A stretch of 64,000 nt of DNA from assembly GCA_020747015.1 (NCBI GenBank), contig JAGTJM010000024.1, positions 434,001-498,000 of the forward strand, written 5' to 3'. The stretch is from Pyrenochaeta sp. MPI-SDFR-AT-0127 (lineage: Eukaryota; Ascomycota; Dothideomycetes; Pleosporales; Cucurbitariaceae). The position numbers and the translations under genes were made by a program. How positions within the stretch are numbered: the first letter of the stretch is position 1; each line of letters begins with the position of its first letter. The notes beneath the pieces were generated by a model. It did not search any database, was not told the origin of the DNA, and saw only the letters and a program-made list of their open reading frames with translations. Below are positions 9,823 through 21,200 of this stretch, one piece after another.

Positions 9823-12800
9823 TTATGTGGTAAAATCGTCCGCGCCATACTTCAGCAACAGAGCCTCAATATCAGGCCTTTTCTTGGCTCTGATAGCCTG
9901 TAGTATTGAATTAGTGTGCGAAGTCTACTTGTAGATAGCACTACTCGAGATAGTCTTGCTATACATCTTTGAAAACGCTCCAAATCTGCTATCGATGTAC
10001 CACTGTGCTCATTGACGGAAGCAGTGTACCAGAAAGATTTATGTCCAGTACGTACCTTCAAGCCCACAGAACACTCCATCGCCATAAAACCATATTCAGC
10101 ATTTCGTAATATATGCAAAGGACTGGACTGCGCCCAAGTCGTGTCGATGTGTGTCGGAATATAACCGCCCGGCTTCCCTACACCATTAGGGTCCGCACCG
10201 TGTTCAAGAAGGGTCTCAGTGCCTGCATAATCCCAGTTCCGAACTGAAATTTGCAATGGGGTGAGTAAGCAATCATAGACATTGGCGTTTGCCCCGGCTT
10301 CCAATAGATCAACGATGATGCAGAAATCGTCGTCACATGTATATTCATGATAGTGGGCTCCCAGACAAAACCAAAACAGCGTCGGTGGCTCCATCGTTGA
10401 TTTCAAACTTTCAAATAATTTTTCATAACGTTCGCATGAAAAGCAACTGCAAGCTGACCCAAGGGCATCGAGAATGGTAACATGACCAAGCTTGTCTGTC
10501 GCAACGACATCACTCGTTCCCCAGGTGGTTTTTTGGAGTGGAATTGAAACAGACAGAATAGCTTCAAGCGGAAGCTCGTCCAAAAGTTTCTTTGTCATAC
10601 CAACGCAACCGAAGTCTAAGATTGCCATGAGGTATTGGCTTTCCATACTCATAGGGTCGACAGTGTTGTCATACGACCATATTGGTGGACACCTCATATC
10701 GTCCATATCTTCCATATCGTCCTCATGGTCCAAATCTTGCCATGAATATGCGTTTTTGTCGAAATAATCATGATACCGAGCCCAGAGAGTGTCATCACGT
10801 AGCAGGATGGAGCTCCAGACGGCCGGAAACCATCGAGCAATAGACCAACAATAACGTACGAACTGATCGCAGCCGCCGCACTTGCCAAAAGTGCACTGGT
10901 TTTTTGGTATTCTTGATAACACAAAATCTAATATCTTCTCTGCGCAAGCGTCCTGTGACATTGAAAAGTATGAAACTCCACTAGTCTTTACACGATTAGA
11001 GAAAAGGTATTCTTCAATCGTGTAGTGCGCCAAAGATATAGTGTGGATTCCGTCTAGTATATTGCCATCTTCACGGAATTGATTCTCGTCCACGAAATCC
11101 ACTTCGATAAGGCAACCTAATATAGCCTTTAGGAATTCGTGATCGTGGTCATGGTCACCAGTGTCAAATTCAGGGTCATAATCAGTGTTCAGTACAGCAG
11201 CACTTAGACACGCCGCGGGAATTCCACGTGAGAAGTGTAAATTTGAGTGGCCACTAATCCAGTATAATGCTGAGCGCGCTGCAGGCCAATCGTCTCGTGG
11301 GATTTCCAGAAGAATTGTCTCGTATGTATCCTCGATCGTCCGTGGTAGACACTTGAGTGCCTGCCTTGCTTGCTTCGGCGACTTTCGTTGGAGCCTATCA
11401 ATCTGACAAACAACCCATCGGAACCTATCGAACATTTATGGAAAGCTAAAAATTATTGGTGCAAGATACCTACATCCCTTGAGCACCTTGAGCTAAAGTT
11501 TCCACTATGTCCTTTTGAAGCTCGCTAGACCATTTCGAAAAACATTTGCTTTGCTGTATAGTGGTATCAATGTAAGCGCGAATATCTACGTCCACAACAG
11601 AGTTTGACATTGGCAGCGTAGGCTCTGATAAGGGACGAAGGATTTCCTCGATATCTGCATATCTTCGGCTTGTGACGAGTAGCTGTATTTTGGCGTATTT
11701 AGGGTGGCTTGTGATAGTTTGAATAAGTCTTAGCAGATCATCTCGAGGGTTACTCTCATCTACTGCATCGATCACAATGTAGAGGACTTGAAAGTGCGCT
11801 AGAAGTTTCGATAAAGCGTCCATAAGCGGTTGGGAAGATGGAATACTGTTTTGTCGATAAAGGGATATCATTTCAGGAGGGACATGATCGGTTCGCCGAC
11901 AAAGTTGGCTAACTACCCAGCGTAAAAAGGGTAGTGATTCGTCTCGCCGCTCCTCTTGACCATGCCGAAAGGAGCAGTAATAGTACAAACAAGCAGTCTG
12001 CTCAGATAGTTGACTTTCGCAATATGTGATGGTTTGTTGAATCAGATATGAAGCCAGAACAGTCTTACCAGCTCCAGGTATTCCATGGATCCAAAGGAGT
12101 CGACGCTGACGATGTAGCCAGTCGTTCCATTGATCTACTCGGTGCACCCATTCACAAGTGCGCTTTTCATGACGTTGGCAAGACTGTTCGTGAATGAGAG
12201 TAGGGTTTATTTGCTCGATCCAGTCGCACATTTTCCTTCGATCTGCGGCAGTATGACGATCGTGAACCTGAGTTATGGTCCTTTTGATTTCCTTGACGTC
12301 AGTTGTTATTTCACCGAGCAGGGCAAGCGTAAGGGTTGTTTTGTGCTGCATCGCTTCGTCGAGCAACTTCCGAGTCTTGCCTTCCTTTAGACACCATTGA
12401 AAAGACTGCTTGATCCTACGTCGCTTACCAGGCGCAACGTTGATGTCCGAGGGGCCGGCAAGCGACAACCCATCTAATTCTTTTGAAAGTTCTTCAACAG
12501 TTCCTCGACAACCTTCTACTACCCCATTATAATCCGCCAAACTTTGCGTGGAATCTGAAAAGTCAGTCGTTGAGAGGAAGTCGAAACTTTCGAGAATTGC
12601 TTTGAGGGACGACATCTCGATAAGAACATGTCGAAGATCCTAAAACAAACAGGGATAATCAGTATGCGTTCTCAAGTCGCAGTGTATAAACTACTTCTTC
12701 TCTACTTCGGTGGCTGTTATCACAATTACAGTACACGAATTGCAAGATACGTACCCGAGGCGCATCATTGGCTGTCTCGATCAAGGCTTTACATTGTTGA

Positions 12801-12865
12801 ATTATTTTTGTTGTTATTTCTAGAACTGTTAGAGTTCCTGCAACAATTCCGAATGCCTCTGCCAT
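9823..12865 (-). CDS. NLR-type STAND protein: Helo-like N domain, NACHT, short ankyrin tail
   Basis: Minus-strand exons 12865-12755, 12639-11474, 11424-10056 and 9897-9823, 906 aa. Exon 1 starts MAEAFGIVAGTLTVLEITTK, the hallmark start of the fungal STAND N-terminal domain (Helo-like, PF17111 type). The NACHT module has Walker A GIPGAGKT at about 223-230, Walker B VLYIVIDAVDE at about 322-332, and the post-NACHT string GMFRWVVCQ, which is created across intron 2 (49 bases). A winged-helix/linker region follows, then about two ankyrin-like repeats (ISVRNWDYAGTETLLEHGAD; EALLLKYGADDF). The last 24 codons come from a small fourth exon behind a 158-base intron and restore a typical ankyrin ending; without it the frame reads into non-repeat sequence. 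NLRs of this kind detect ligands through the C-terminal repeats and, in known cases, trigger incompatibility or cell death. The repeat domain is unusually short. The N and NACHT calls are firm; the 158-base intron is less certain. Confidence 0.87.
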
Positions 12866-14126
12866 GGTTCACATTCACAAACAGTTGTAAGGATCTTGAC
12901 GTGAAAGAAGGGGTTGGATTGAAAGGCTGAAGAAATGAGGGTGGGGCTGTGTAAGCGCCACTGCCAACACATGTCAAAGGACGCAGCAAGGCTAATTTCA
13001 ACCGGTATTGGAACTGACTCCAAAGAATGTGAGTGGCTTTCCACCAGCCTCAATGTCAGGCACGGGTGCACAAGACGGAGAACACAGCAAGGCATGTCGA
13101 CAAGTCATGTGTAAAGAGGCTAAACGCGCAGAAAGTAGTTTATGCCTTGCGAAAGCTTGAATGTATAATGAAATGCCCCTCCATTTGAGGTATCGTGCAG
13201 CTGACCCACTTCCCCATGCGTGACGAGGTAAGGCTGAAACGCATCGTCGACCAATAGCAAAGTTTGTTTAGCAAGCACTGATTGAATGATACTCTGCGAA
13301 TATCGGATTACCTGCATCAAATGGGGCCGCATCGTATTGCATGGACATGTTGAATGACGTAGATAATAAATGTCCTAACCCTGATGTTACGGGAATATAT
13401 GGAAAATCGTAGGTAATGGTTGCGTAAATTGTGGGTTCGGTGTTGCCAAAATTTCCAGCTTTGATCCCACCATTAGACGGAGCATGAGTGTCCAAGGAGA
13501 GGATATATCTTGAATCGACCTGTAACGCTGTTGTGGGCTATAGTCGAGGATGTCTTTGCATTTTCTTTGCTTACTTCTAGGCGTTTAAAACTGTCCCAGA
13601 TAGAGGCCCAAACCAACAGTGTTGATAAGCGGTATATGGAGGGGGTTAATCAACGCATTAAATCCTCCGTTCGTTCAGCGTTAAGTAATATGCATTCACT
13701 GGTTGATCCACGGATATTTCTTTGCAGTGTGTATGGTTCTGAAGGTCCTTCACAAGCTGACTGTTGCGTACAACACACCGGAGATATATCAAGGCATATT
13801 TGTAAGTACTAACATCTTAGAAGCAGTCTTCCCAGTCCACTATGGGACAAAGTGTCAAAGAATTATTGCGTGTGCTTAATAGCCTTGAACATCGCAATGC
13901 ACTAGTAGCTGAAAACTTGTCGATGCCAAAGCAATAAAATATACTTTGAAAGGAAAAGGGTCTTATTTGCTAATTGAAAGTATCTGATTAGAAAAGTACA
14001 ACGGCAGTGACGTGTATGGGGTATTGTGAAGTAAGAAATGCACACAAACTGGATGATCACCAGCTTAGAAAGGATGACTATGTTCGTTCCTCTTCCTCAC
14101 ATCACTCACATGAAGCAGAACAGAAC
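12866..14126. other. Intergenic region around a possible remnant
   Basis: Upstream flank of the NLR gene and downstream flank of the NUR1 gene, both on the minus strand. Apart from the possible remnant at 13120-13540, I see only short frames. The segment 13850-14060 is A/T-rich with an AATAAA near 13935. Confidence 0.4.
13120..13540 (-). pseudogene. Possible gene remnant, unidentified
   Basis: On the minus strand a frame open from 13537 (VDSRYILSLDTHAPSNG...) continues to an apparent donor near 13327. A tail exon (PYLVTHGEVGQLHDTSNGG... ending in a stop at 13120) is reached through a roughly 77-base intron with a GCTAAAC branch site. The residue composition looks like real protein, but upstream there are stops and no convincing start exon. 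I do not recognise the family. Best read as the 3' remnant of a gene upstream of the NLR, or as a gene whose 5' exons I could not find. Confidence 0.25.
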
Positions 14127-15644
14127 TCAAATCCTGCCGCTCTCCCTGCGCCCGACACCTAAGCCACCATAACCTGAACTTCTCCCTAGTCTGTCCGCTT
14201 GACTCAGCGGCCGCTCAGCACTGGGCATACTCATACGCTTCAAAGGGCTGCCTTCGCGCTTATTTGGGCTGACTTGCCTGCGCTCACCTGCACCACCGAG
14301 GCTGTCTCGCCCTCTTGAACCACTTCGATATCCCTCGCCACCCGCTCCGCTTCCATCCAGCGGCTGACCATAGGCTCCAAAGCTGCTAACGCCTACTCCA
14401 CTGCTGCGGTCACGATCTGTGTCGCGGATAAAGCTTGTGCTTGAAGATTTACGTAGCGGGGAGGCCGCATGAGCTTTCACGCCAAGGTAGCCTCCGTCAC
14501 TATTCCGTGGGATGGGAGGCGCCTGGCGAAACGGATTTGGTGTATGAGAAGGGCGGATTGGAGAGGAGAAATCCGCGCCTGTAGCCGTTGATGTACTCGT
14601 GTATGACGATGTAGTATGGTATCCTGGCCGAAGAGAGGGTGTTTGCTGTGATGAGCGTGCAACAGAGGTCGAGGCCAGATTATCGGGGTCGTATTGAGAT
14701 GCATAATTGACATTCGGGTTCGTGCGGAATGTCCTGTTGATGATTGTAGTTGGCGTATATGTGACCACTTCACTCGCCAGATCATCGCTGCTTCCTTTTA
14801 CTCCCACACTCGAGTCCCGATTGCGTTTCCTGGAGATGGTCTGAATGCCCACGTCTCGACACGGTTTCTGCAATGCAGGATGCACAAACTTGTTATCGTA
14901 TTCGTGGAGCACTTGTCGGTTGATGAGGGCGTTGTCCTTTGTCTGCTGCGTAAAAGAGCTTCTCAGCCACCAAAGCTGCAAAGAAAGAACGGCTCCAATG
15001 AATATCGTCGTGGTAACCTTCACACTCGGCCTTGGATCCAGCGGTGCGACAGGGAGGTTGAAATAGTATAGCACAATGTGCAGCGGGCTGAACAAGCAGA
15101 ACAGCTCCAGGCACAGCGGATTCGGGTCCCATACAGCAATCTCCCAGACGTCACGCGCAGCATCTGGATGCGCTCTCGCTGCCGCCGAGTTGTTTATAGC
15201 ATTCTTGATAAACGTAAAAGGCGAAGCTCCAGCAGGTGAAGAGTCGACTCGCACACGCCTCGCACTCGGTGTCTGCGGCGCAACATCCACGCTCTGCTCA
15301 AAGAGGCGGTAATGCCTCCTCTTTCCCCAGACCAACCACGCATTGCCAAAACTCACACCACTCAAGACCAATACCAGTAGGTTTGCCAACCACTTTATCC
15401 AGCCCGGCCCTGATACCTCCCTGAACACACCATCGTCGTCGTAGTCCGTTGATGCGCCGCTGTTTGCTTGGGCAAGGACAAAGAGGAGGTTTGCGCCGAA
15501 ACCCAGGTAGAGCGCATACGAGGCAGCGAAGTCGTCCCAGTCGGAGCTGTTGAGCTCTTCCGAAATCCAGATGAGCCAGTCGGATGGATCCGTGTATGCC
15601 TTTATGCGCTCAGACAGTGGTGCACGGCGGACGAGGCGGGGCAT
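14127..15644 (-). CDS. NUR1: Nuclear rim protein Nur1/Mug154 family
   Basis: Single exon, 505 aa. I chose the Met at 15644 because the product then starts MPRLVRRAPLSERI, the normal start of this family; the frame is open 21 codons further. The conserved N-terminal half has W/D-rich elements (SDWLIWISEELNSSDWDD), then transmembrane segments around residues 45-60 (AASYALYLGFGANLLFVL) and 85-105 (WLANLLVLVLSGVSFGNAWLVW). It continues with EIAVWDPNPLCLELFCLFSP, two further hydrophobic segments, and the QLWWLRSSFTQQTKDNALI block. The C-terminal 230 residues are Ser/Gly/Arg-rich and disordered. Yeast Nur1 sits in the inner nuclear membrane with Heh1/Src1 and tethers rDNA and silent chromatin at the nuclear periphery. 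The gene is divergent from VMA7, with 269 bases between the start codons. Confidence 0.9.
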   Translation of the reverse strand: MPRLVRRAPLSERIKAYTDPSDWLIWISEELNSSDWDDFAASYALYLGFGANLLFVLAQANSGASTDYDDDGVFREVSGPGWIKWLANLLVLVLSGVSFGNAWLVWGKRRHYRLFEQSVDVAPQTPSARRVRVDSSPAGASPFTFIKNAINNSAAARAHPDAARDVWEIAVWDPNPLCLELFCLFSPLHIVLYYFNLPVAPLDPRPSVKVTTTIFIGAVLSLQLWWLRSSFTQQTKDNALINRQVLHEYDNKFVHPALQKPCRDVGIQTISRKRNRDSSVGVKGSSDDLASEVVTYTPTTIINRTFRTNPNVNYASQYDPDNLASTSVARSSQQTPSLRPGYHTTSSYTSTSTATGADFSSPIRPSHTPNPFRQAPPIPRNSDGGYLGVKAHAASPLRKSSSTSFIRDTDRDRSSGVGVSSFGAYGQPLDGSGAGGEGYRSGSRGRDSLGGAGERRQVSPNKREGSPLKRMSMPSAERPLSQADRLGRSSGYGGLGVGRRESGRI

Positions 15645-15913
15645 GTTGTCGTCTCGTCTTATTTTTACGGATGGTTCAATCGGTATGCGCTGGTGATGAA
15701 AAATCAAACGTAAAGGAGCGTGAAGTCGAGGTGCTTGTGAGACTCACGACATGGCGTTGGTGTCTGAAGAGAAAGAAAGGCCGAAGACCTGCAGTGAAAG
15801 CGAGCTGCACAAACAGTTCGCCTAAAAGAGACTAGTGCTGCCCGCCATGACGACGGAGCTCCAGCCTCAAGCTTCCCGCAACCTCACGATAGTTGCTCCA
15901 TACACAATTCGCC

Positions 15914-16396
15914 ATGGCAGCACCAACGTCGCAGTACAAGGATCGGCAGTTCCTGGCGGTGATTGGCGATGAGGTGCCCATTCCCAACGTATCCTTTGGT
16001 GCACTAAAAGCTAATCAGTAGCAGGATACAGTAACAGGCATGCTTCTGGCAGGCGTTGGCGTACGTTACATAGCACACATCGAAGAATACAGAGCGGAGG
16101 ACTAATACTCATTGTAGCACGTCACACAGCCACCAGACAACCAAAAGAACTTCCTCGTTGTCGACGCAAAGACTGAGAATTCGGCCATCGAAGCCGCATT
16201 TGATAGCTTCACTAGCGAGCGCAAAGATATCGCTATTCTCTTGATTAACCAGCACATCGCTGAGAGGATAAGACATCGCGTCGAGACATACACGGCTGCT
16301 TTCCCCTCGCTACTCGAGATACCGTCCAAGGATCACCCATACGACCCTGAGAAGGATAGTGTACTTAAGAGGGTGAGAAGGTTGTTTGGCGAGTAG
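15914..16396 (+). CDS. VMA7: V-type proton ATPase subunit F
   Basis: Three exons, 15914-15973, 16025-16060 and 16118-16396, 124 aa, the usual size. Introns are 51 and 57 bases with GCTAATC and ACTAATA branch sites. The spliced product contains FLAVIGDEDTVTGMLLAGVG, a family signature created across intron 1; an alternative downstream donor would insert VPIPN and break it. KNFLVVDAK and IAILLINQHIAERIRHRV also match Vma7/ATP6V1F. The subunit belongs to the central stalk of the V1 sector and couples ATP hydrolysis to rotation in vacuolar and endosomal acidification. The 12-codon middle exon explains why no long open frame marks the gene. Confidence 0.95.
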
Positions 16397-16725
16397 GCCC
16401 ACAGGACGTTGCTGGCGTGTGATGGTATACTCTTTGGCTGGGTTGGGGCTCAAGCAGTGCACAACAGCAGTCATCAAGAAAGGCCGTGTGCGCAGAGACC
16501 TATTCATTGGCATGGAATAATATTCAAGGCATAGAATCACTGGTGCAGCACAAATAATGGTTGAAGTGAAAACCTGCATTGCTATCATATCTACATTATG
16601 CCGTTGATTCGAATATGAGACCACCAAACCTCCACTGCTCAAGTACCAAATTGGAAAATCGCACTGGTTTCGCGCATCATAAATCAGAGTCCTGCGCTGT
16701 CACTTCACATATATACACGTCTGAC

Positions 16726-17627
16726 TCAAAGCTCATTTCGCTGCCGTAAACGCTCCTGCACCATATCTGCCAAAGGTCCTGACATCTGGAATCTGGGTTT
16801 CCCAAGCTTGATGTTCCCTCCAATCTTGACGTTACCATCGCCTTTGCCATTGCCATCCCCAGCACCAGTCCTAGTTGATCGTATTAGGCGCCGCCTCGTA
16901 AAGGAGTCGAGAGAAAGTAGGCGAGGCGGCGTGGAAATAAGAGGCATTTACCGGTGGAACGCAATCTTGGCGGTCAAGCAGGTGATCTTATCGCCATCTT
17001 CGGTGTACACATCTGCAAGCACGGTGTATGTACCCTGTGGTAGAGTTAGTCCGTCTTCCGTTTCAGATAGCTTGCAGCAGCTGATGTACGCCACTGTGGT
17101 GTACGTACGGGGGGAATCTCCCTCGGCAGATCAACGTCCTTGGTCAAGCTCATCTCGCCCTTGTCAAGTGGGCACTCAAGGTCCGCCTTGCCAATCGTAT
17201 CGCAGCCATCCGCCTCTTGGTTAATAAGTGTGATGAGTCCGTATTTGACTTGGAGGTGCATCTTGAAACCCTGTTCGACCTTCTCTTTGAAGTCGCCCGT
17301 CGCCTTGATGCTGAGCGTCTCACCACTAATGATCAGTCAGCGCAACCATCTTCACACACTTTCGCACCTCAAAGACAGCTTTTAGGCAGCAGCATTCAGA
17401 AAGAGGGCCGAGTGAGGGTAAACGTACGGCTTCGGTGGGTTTGGGCTCAAGTCGACCTTCTCAATCTTCAAGATGTCGTCGGCTGGGTCACCGCAGAAGT
17501 ACAGCGGGTTGTCGCCAGGCACCTTGTACTCTTCCTTGATGGAGACTTGGTCGCCACCCATCCATGACGGCGTCGCAGAAACGGAGGCAGCGCTGAGCGC
17601 AGCGAGGAGAAGCGTTGTGAGCTGCAT
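16726..17627 (-). CDS. Phosphatidylglycerol/phosphatidylinositol transfer protein (ML/NPC2 fold)
   Basis: Minus-strand exons 17627-17428, 17325-17109, 17034-16952 and 16870-16726, 214 aa. It begins with a cleavable signal peptide (MQLTTLLLAALSAASVSA). The mature part has the ML-domain signatures DNPLYFCGDPADDILKIEKV, DLSPNPPKPG, GFKMHLQVKYGLI, DLECPLDKGEMSLTKDVDLP, IPPGTYTVLADVYTEDG and KITCLTAKIAF, with the expected cysteines. Family members bind and transfer phosphatidylinositol/phosphatidylglycerol or sterol in the secretory pathway or vacuole. Known proteins normally end right after the ITCLTA.. strand. Here a fourth exon adds about 47 residues (Gly-rich GDGNGKGDGN, then a helical QMSGPLADMVQERLRQ tail). 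If the third intron (81 bases) is retained, translation stops after FHR, giving the usual length of about 167 aa. Confidence 0.88.
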
Positions 17628-18296
17628 GGCGGCGGTGAACGCAGCAAGGGTGGTCTTGTGCGTGAGGCTAGACCGACTGAAACGAATTCAATCCGGACAG
17701 AGAGGTGGTGGGAATGGGACCGGGTCAGAGAAGTGTAGGTGAGACTGTGAGGTAGCCGCAAAAGATAGCGATTGCGGTTCGAGATCCAGGATGAGGCTGG
17801 GGCGAAGCCGATGGCTGAGCGTTGAATGCCAAGCGAACGTCATCGTCGGCGCTAATCGCTACCATCGGGTCACCTGGGCTTGCCCACTGATCACCTCCTA
17901 CGACGCATTCTTTTCATGTCGCTTGTGAAAATTGTGCGATAACAGTGTGCGCACAGTGCGATGATATTCCCGCGTTATCGTGGCAGTTTGCGCCTTTCGA
18001 GCTCTTGCCTTACGGATTGTCTTTTCCCTGTCCTTCATGTACTTCCACTCGGGAAATGTAGATACAGTCACTTAGGCAGCACTAATCAGAGTTCCATATA
18101 TGTATTTGTCTCCTTTCTTCATCACTTGCCCTCTTGCCAGGTCTACGGTATTGCTGAGTTCATGATGTCTAAGTCTGGTTGACCGCCCAGTGCATGTCTG
18201 TGGCATCCCACCAATCCTGGTATCTGGTGGCTGCTTCACCTCAGCCGCATATCATGAAGACAGCTCATGTGCTACTTAAACTCATGGCTCATCAGC
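17628..18296. other. Divergent intergenic/promoter region
   Basis: Lies between the divergently transcribed PG/PI transfer protein and Helo-pseudokinase genes. It contains a 7-base inverted repeat CGATAAC (17937-17943) / GTTATCG (17974-17980) enclosing the palindrome TGTGCGCACA (17946-17955). The arms carry GATAA cores, the kind of site bound by fungal GATA factors. The GGTTCGAGATCC string at 17776 resembles a tRNA T-loop but has no surrounding cloverleaf. Confidence 0.4.
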
Positions 18297-21200
18297 ATGG
18301 ACCCTCTCTCGATAACGGCGGCATGTTTCTCATTGACAGCTACGATTACGAAGACGTCGCTCTCTGTCAGCACCTTTGTGCGTTCAGTGAGAGCCGCACG
18401 AAGCGACCTAGATGCTGTGTCACGGGAACTAGCCTCGCTGAAGACGTTACTCGAATTGATCGCCGAGGATGCGGAGGATGTCGATACCTTCCCGGAGACG
18501 CTTCGTAAACATATCACTGGCATCTTAGCCAATTGTGAGCTAGTTCTTGTTGAAGTACAGCGGCTCGTGGAAAAGTATGCTGGACCTGGTATCATCAAGG
18601 GCTCAAAGTGGGCGCTGGCAGGGAGTGAAGATGTCGCGAAGCTGCAGTTGAGCCTTCAAGCGCACAAGTCAGCGCTCGAAATCGCGCTCGAGATGGTCAC
18701 ACTGTAGGATTTGACCCTTGCATCTGCCCTTCAAAGACGTTGGCTAATGCAGCGACAGATCCATGACTAAAGAGATCAAAGCCGATACTCAACATTTAAG
18801 AGACGATACAGCAGCTATCAAGCAAGACACTTCGGATATCCTTCAAGAAATTGCACGATTGAGAGCCCAACTCCCAGACGATTTCTCTACGCTTCGTCCT
18901 AGCACCCTGAAAACCGATACGACCCTCATTCGCTACCTTGACGATTTAACCTCTTATGCAGAGACTGTATGCTGGAGCGGACAAGACAGCGACACCGATG
19001 TTGAAGAGAACGACGACAGCGCATCTAAGCCAAACCCGACACTTTCGCCAGGACAATTATATGTATCTCATGCTGCCAGCATGGCAAATGAGAGCCCATC
19101 AATATCAGGTGCTTCAGGACGGCCTCAGAGCAAGTCAAATCAGGCTTTACTAACATCTACCGAAGTCTTGAGAACTACAGAGGCGAAGCTGCCGCTCCAC
19201 GCCCCACGTCCGACCCGATTGATTGGCCAGCCACCGTTCCCAGCCATGAGCAACCCTTCAGAGTGGCCCGTGAAACAATCTTTCGGACCAGGAGATACAG
19301 CTTTTCCCCAAGTACCAAGACCTAGTACAGCCGACGCGTACGAGCGTTGTGAGGCATCACTACTCAAAAATGACGTGTGCCAGTCTCTAGTCATGCGGGC
19401 AGCAGCTCAGGAAGTGGTGTTTCTAAAGACTGCATTCGAGATCGCAGAACTCAAAACAAAATCGCTACAGGCAAAGCTGCGCCGTATAACGCCAATGAAC
19501 CCTGAAAGCAGTACGCACTGGAAGGAAGTGGAACGACAAAAGCAGCTACTTTTGGGCCAAATTGGCATAGCAGTAAAACAAGAGAACTCTATTCGGGATA
19601 AGCGTGAGGACGCTTTGGATAGATGGTTGAGAGAAGAGAAGACCATGCCTGCAATTCTTTCCCGAGAGTCCGGCAGTCAACAATCCATGCCGCTATCAGA
19701 CGATGCACACCATGGTGATCCGCAATACTTTGCAAAGCCTGGCAAGGCCAGGCAACACTACAACAATCCTCCCTTCGAACATCGGGCAATGCGTGAGCAA
19801 CATTTCACATATCAGCCTTTGCCTTCTTTGCACAGCTCCAAATCAGTCACAAACAACGATGTAATAGGTGACGAAGTAAACAAGAATTTGCCCCCCTTTG
19901 CTGCACAAGATATCCAGAACTCGTTGAGGAATGGAAGTTCTCATAATATTCTGGGTGCGCAAACCACTAAAGCTGCTGTGACCCGCGAAGGCCATGAGCA
20001 GGGACATTGGCAGCGGCATGATAACGTCGACAATAAGCCTACAGAAGATACTAAACCTCGCTTTGGAAGATCATTGCCTGCAAATAGGACGACTGAACCA
20101 GACGAAAGGATAATACCAGTGAAGCCTGGTTTTCCGTTGACGGTCCCCGCTACATCAAAGGCGCCTCAAAACAAACCTAAGATGTCTTGGGCCCCTTTCA
20201 TTATCAGAGATATTGGGCAAGATGATAGCTACTTTCGAACCGCCACGTGGGATGTCGAGGAAACACCTCCATCCGGATTCCAGAGGAGCTCCAAGCTTCT
20301 CAAAAATAAGAAGAGTGCAGAATTTGTGAGTATTTAAGTCTGCTTTGCAACTAAATGTAACAGCTTATGCCGTGAGATAGGTTGTCGTGAAAAAGTACGC
20401 GGGAACGCCACTAGAGGCCAGATTACTTGATCTGTTAAATCACCCGAGTATTGTCCGAGTCCGCTTCTACGACGAGTCTTTTGACGGACCACAACTATGG
20501 TTGGAGCATATAAACTGGATTGCATTACCGGAATACATCCACAAACGCGGGATTCTGTGCTACAAAGATGCTGGCAAATTGGCATACCAACTTGGAAGCG
20601 CTCTCACATACTGCCATGCGAACTTTGTCAACCATTCTAATCTAAAGGCCGGCAAAATTCTTGTAAACCCAATGAGAACGGCTGACAGATGTATCAAATT
20701 AGTCGGATTCAGGCACGCCACGCTCGGATATGAAAACTCTAATGGGAAGGATGTTCACTATTTTGGCGCAGCGCTTTGGCGGATGATTTGTGTTGAGGTT
20801 CCCCTCAATATATATAATAGCTTCGGGGACCCGAAAGCAGTGTTCTTTCCACCAAACATACACTCTATAGGTACGTTTAGTGTGCTTCAAACAGAAATGA
20901 CTTGGTTGACTAAAAGATATCTTAGACTGTTTGAAATTGCTCTCAAGGCTGCTTAATCCTGAGGATCGTAATATTCGCTCTGTTCGCCAAAGAATTTCAA
21001 TGACGGATGTAATGAACGACAAGTGGATGATAAAACATAAACCGGTTAGCCGGTATGTTGGACCTGACTTGTTTCCAACCCGCGAGCCCCCCAGCATCGC
21101 GCTCGACTCAGTCGTTATTGAAAGAATGAATGGCCTTGGCTTTAAGAGTCCTGAAGATATAGAGTCTGAGTTAAAGAAATGGACTACCTCACCCAAGTTC

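Noticed and set aside
9898..10055. Two short introns with a small middle exon instead of one 158-base intron in the NLR
   Set aside because: The middle exon read in the required phase contains a stop codon.
13268..13537. Slight resemblance of the remnant to bacterial TadE/TadG-type strand patterns (ATITYDFPYIP)
   Set aside because: Too short and generic; eukaryotic intron signals are present and nothing else bacterial is nearby.
15974..15988. Alternative VMA7 first-exon end at 15988
   Set aside because: It would insert VPIPN into the invariant GDEDTVTG motif; the donor at 15974 restores the family sequence.
17776..17787. GGTTCGAGATCC resembling a tRNA T-loop
   Set aside because: No acceptor, D or anticodon stems can be drawn around it.
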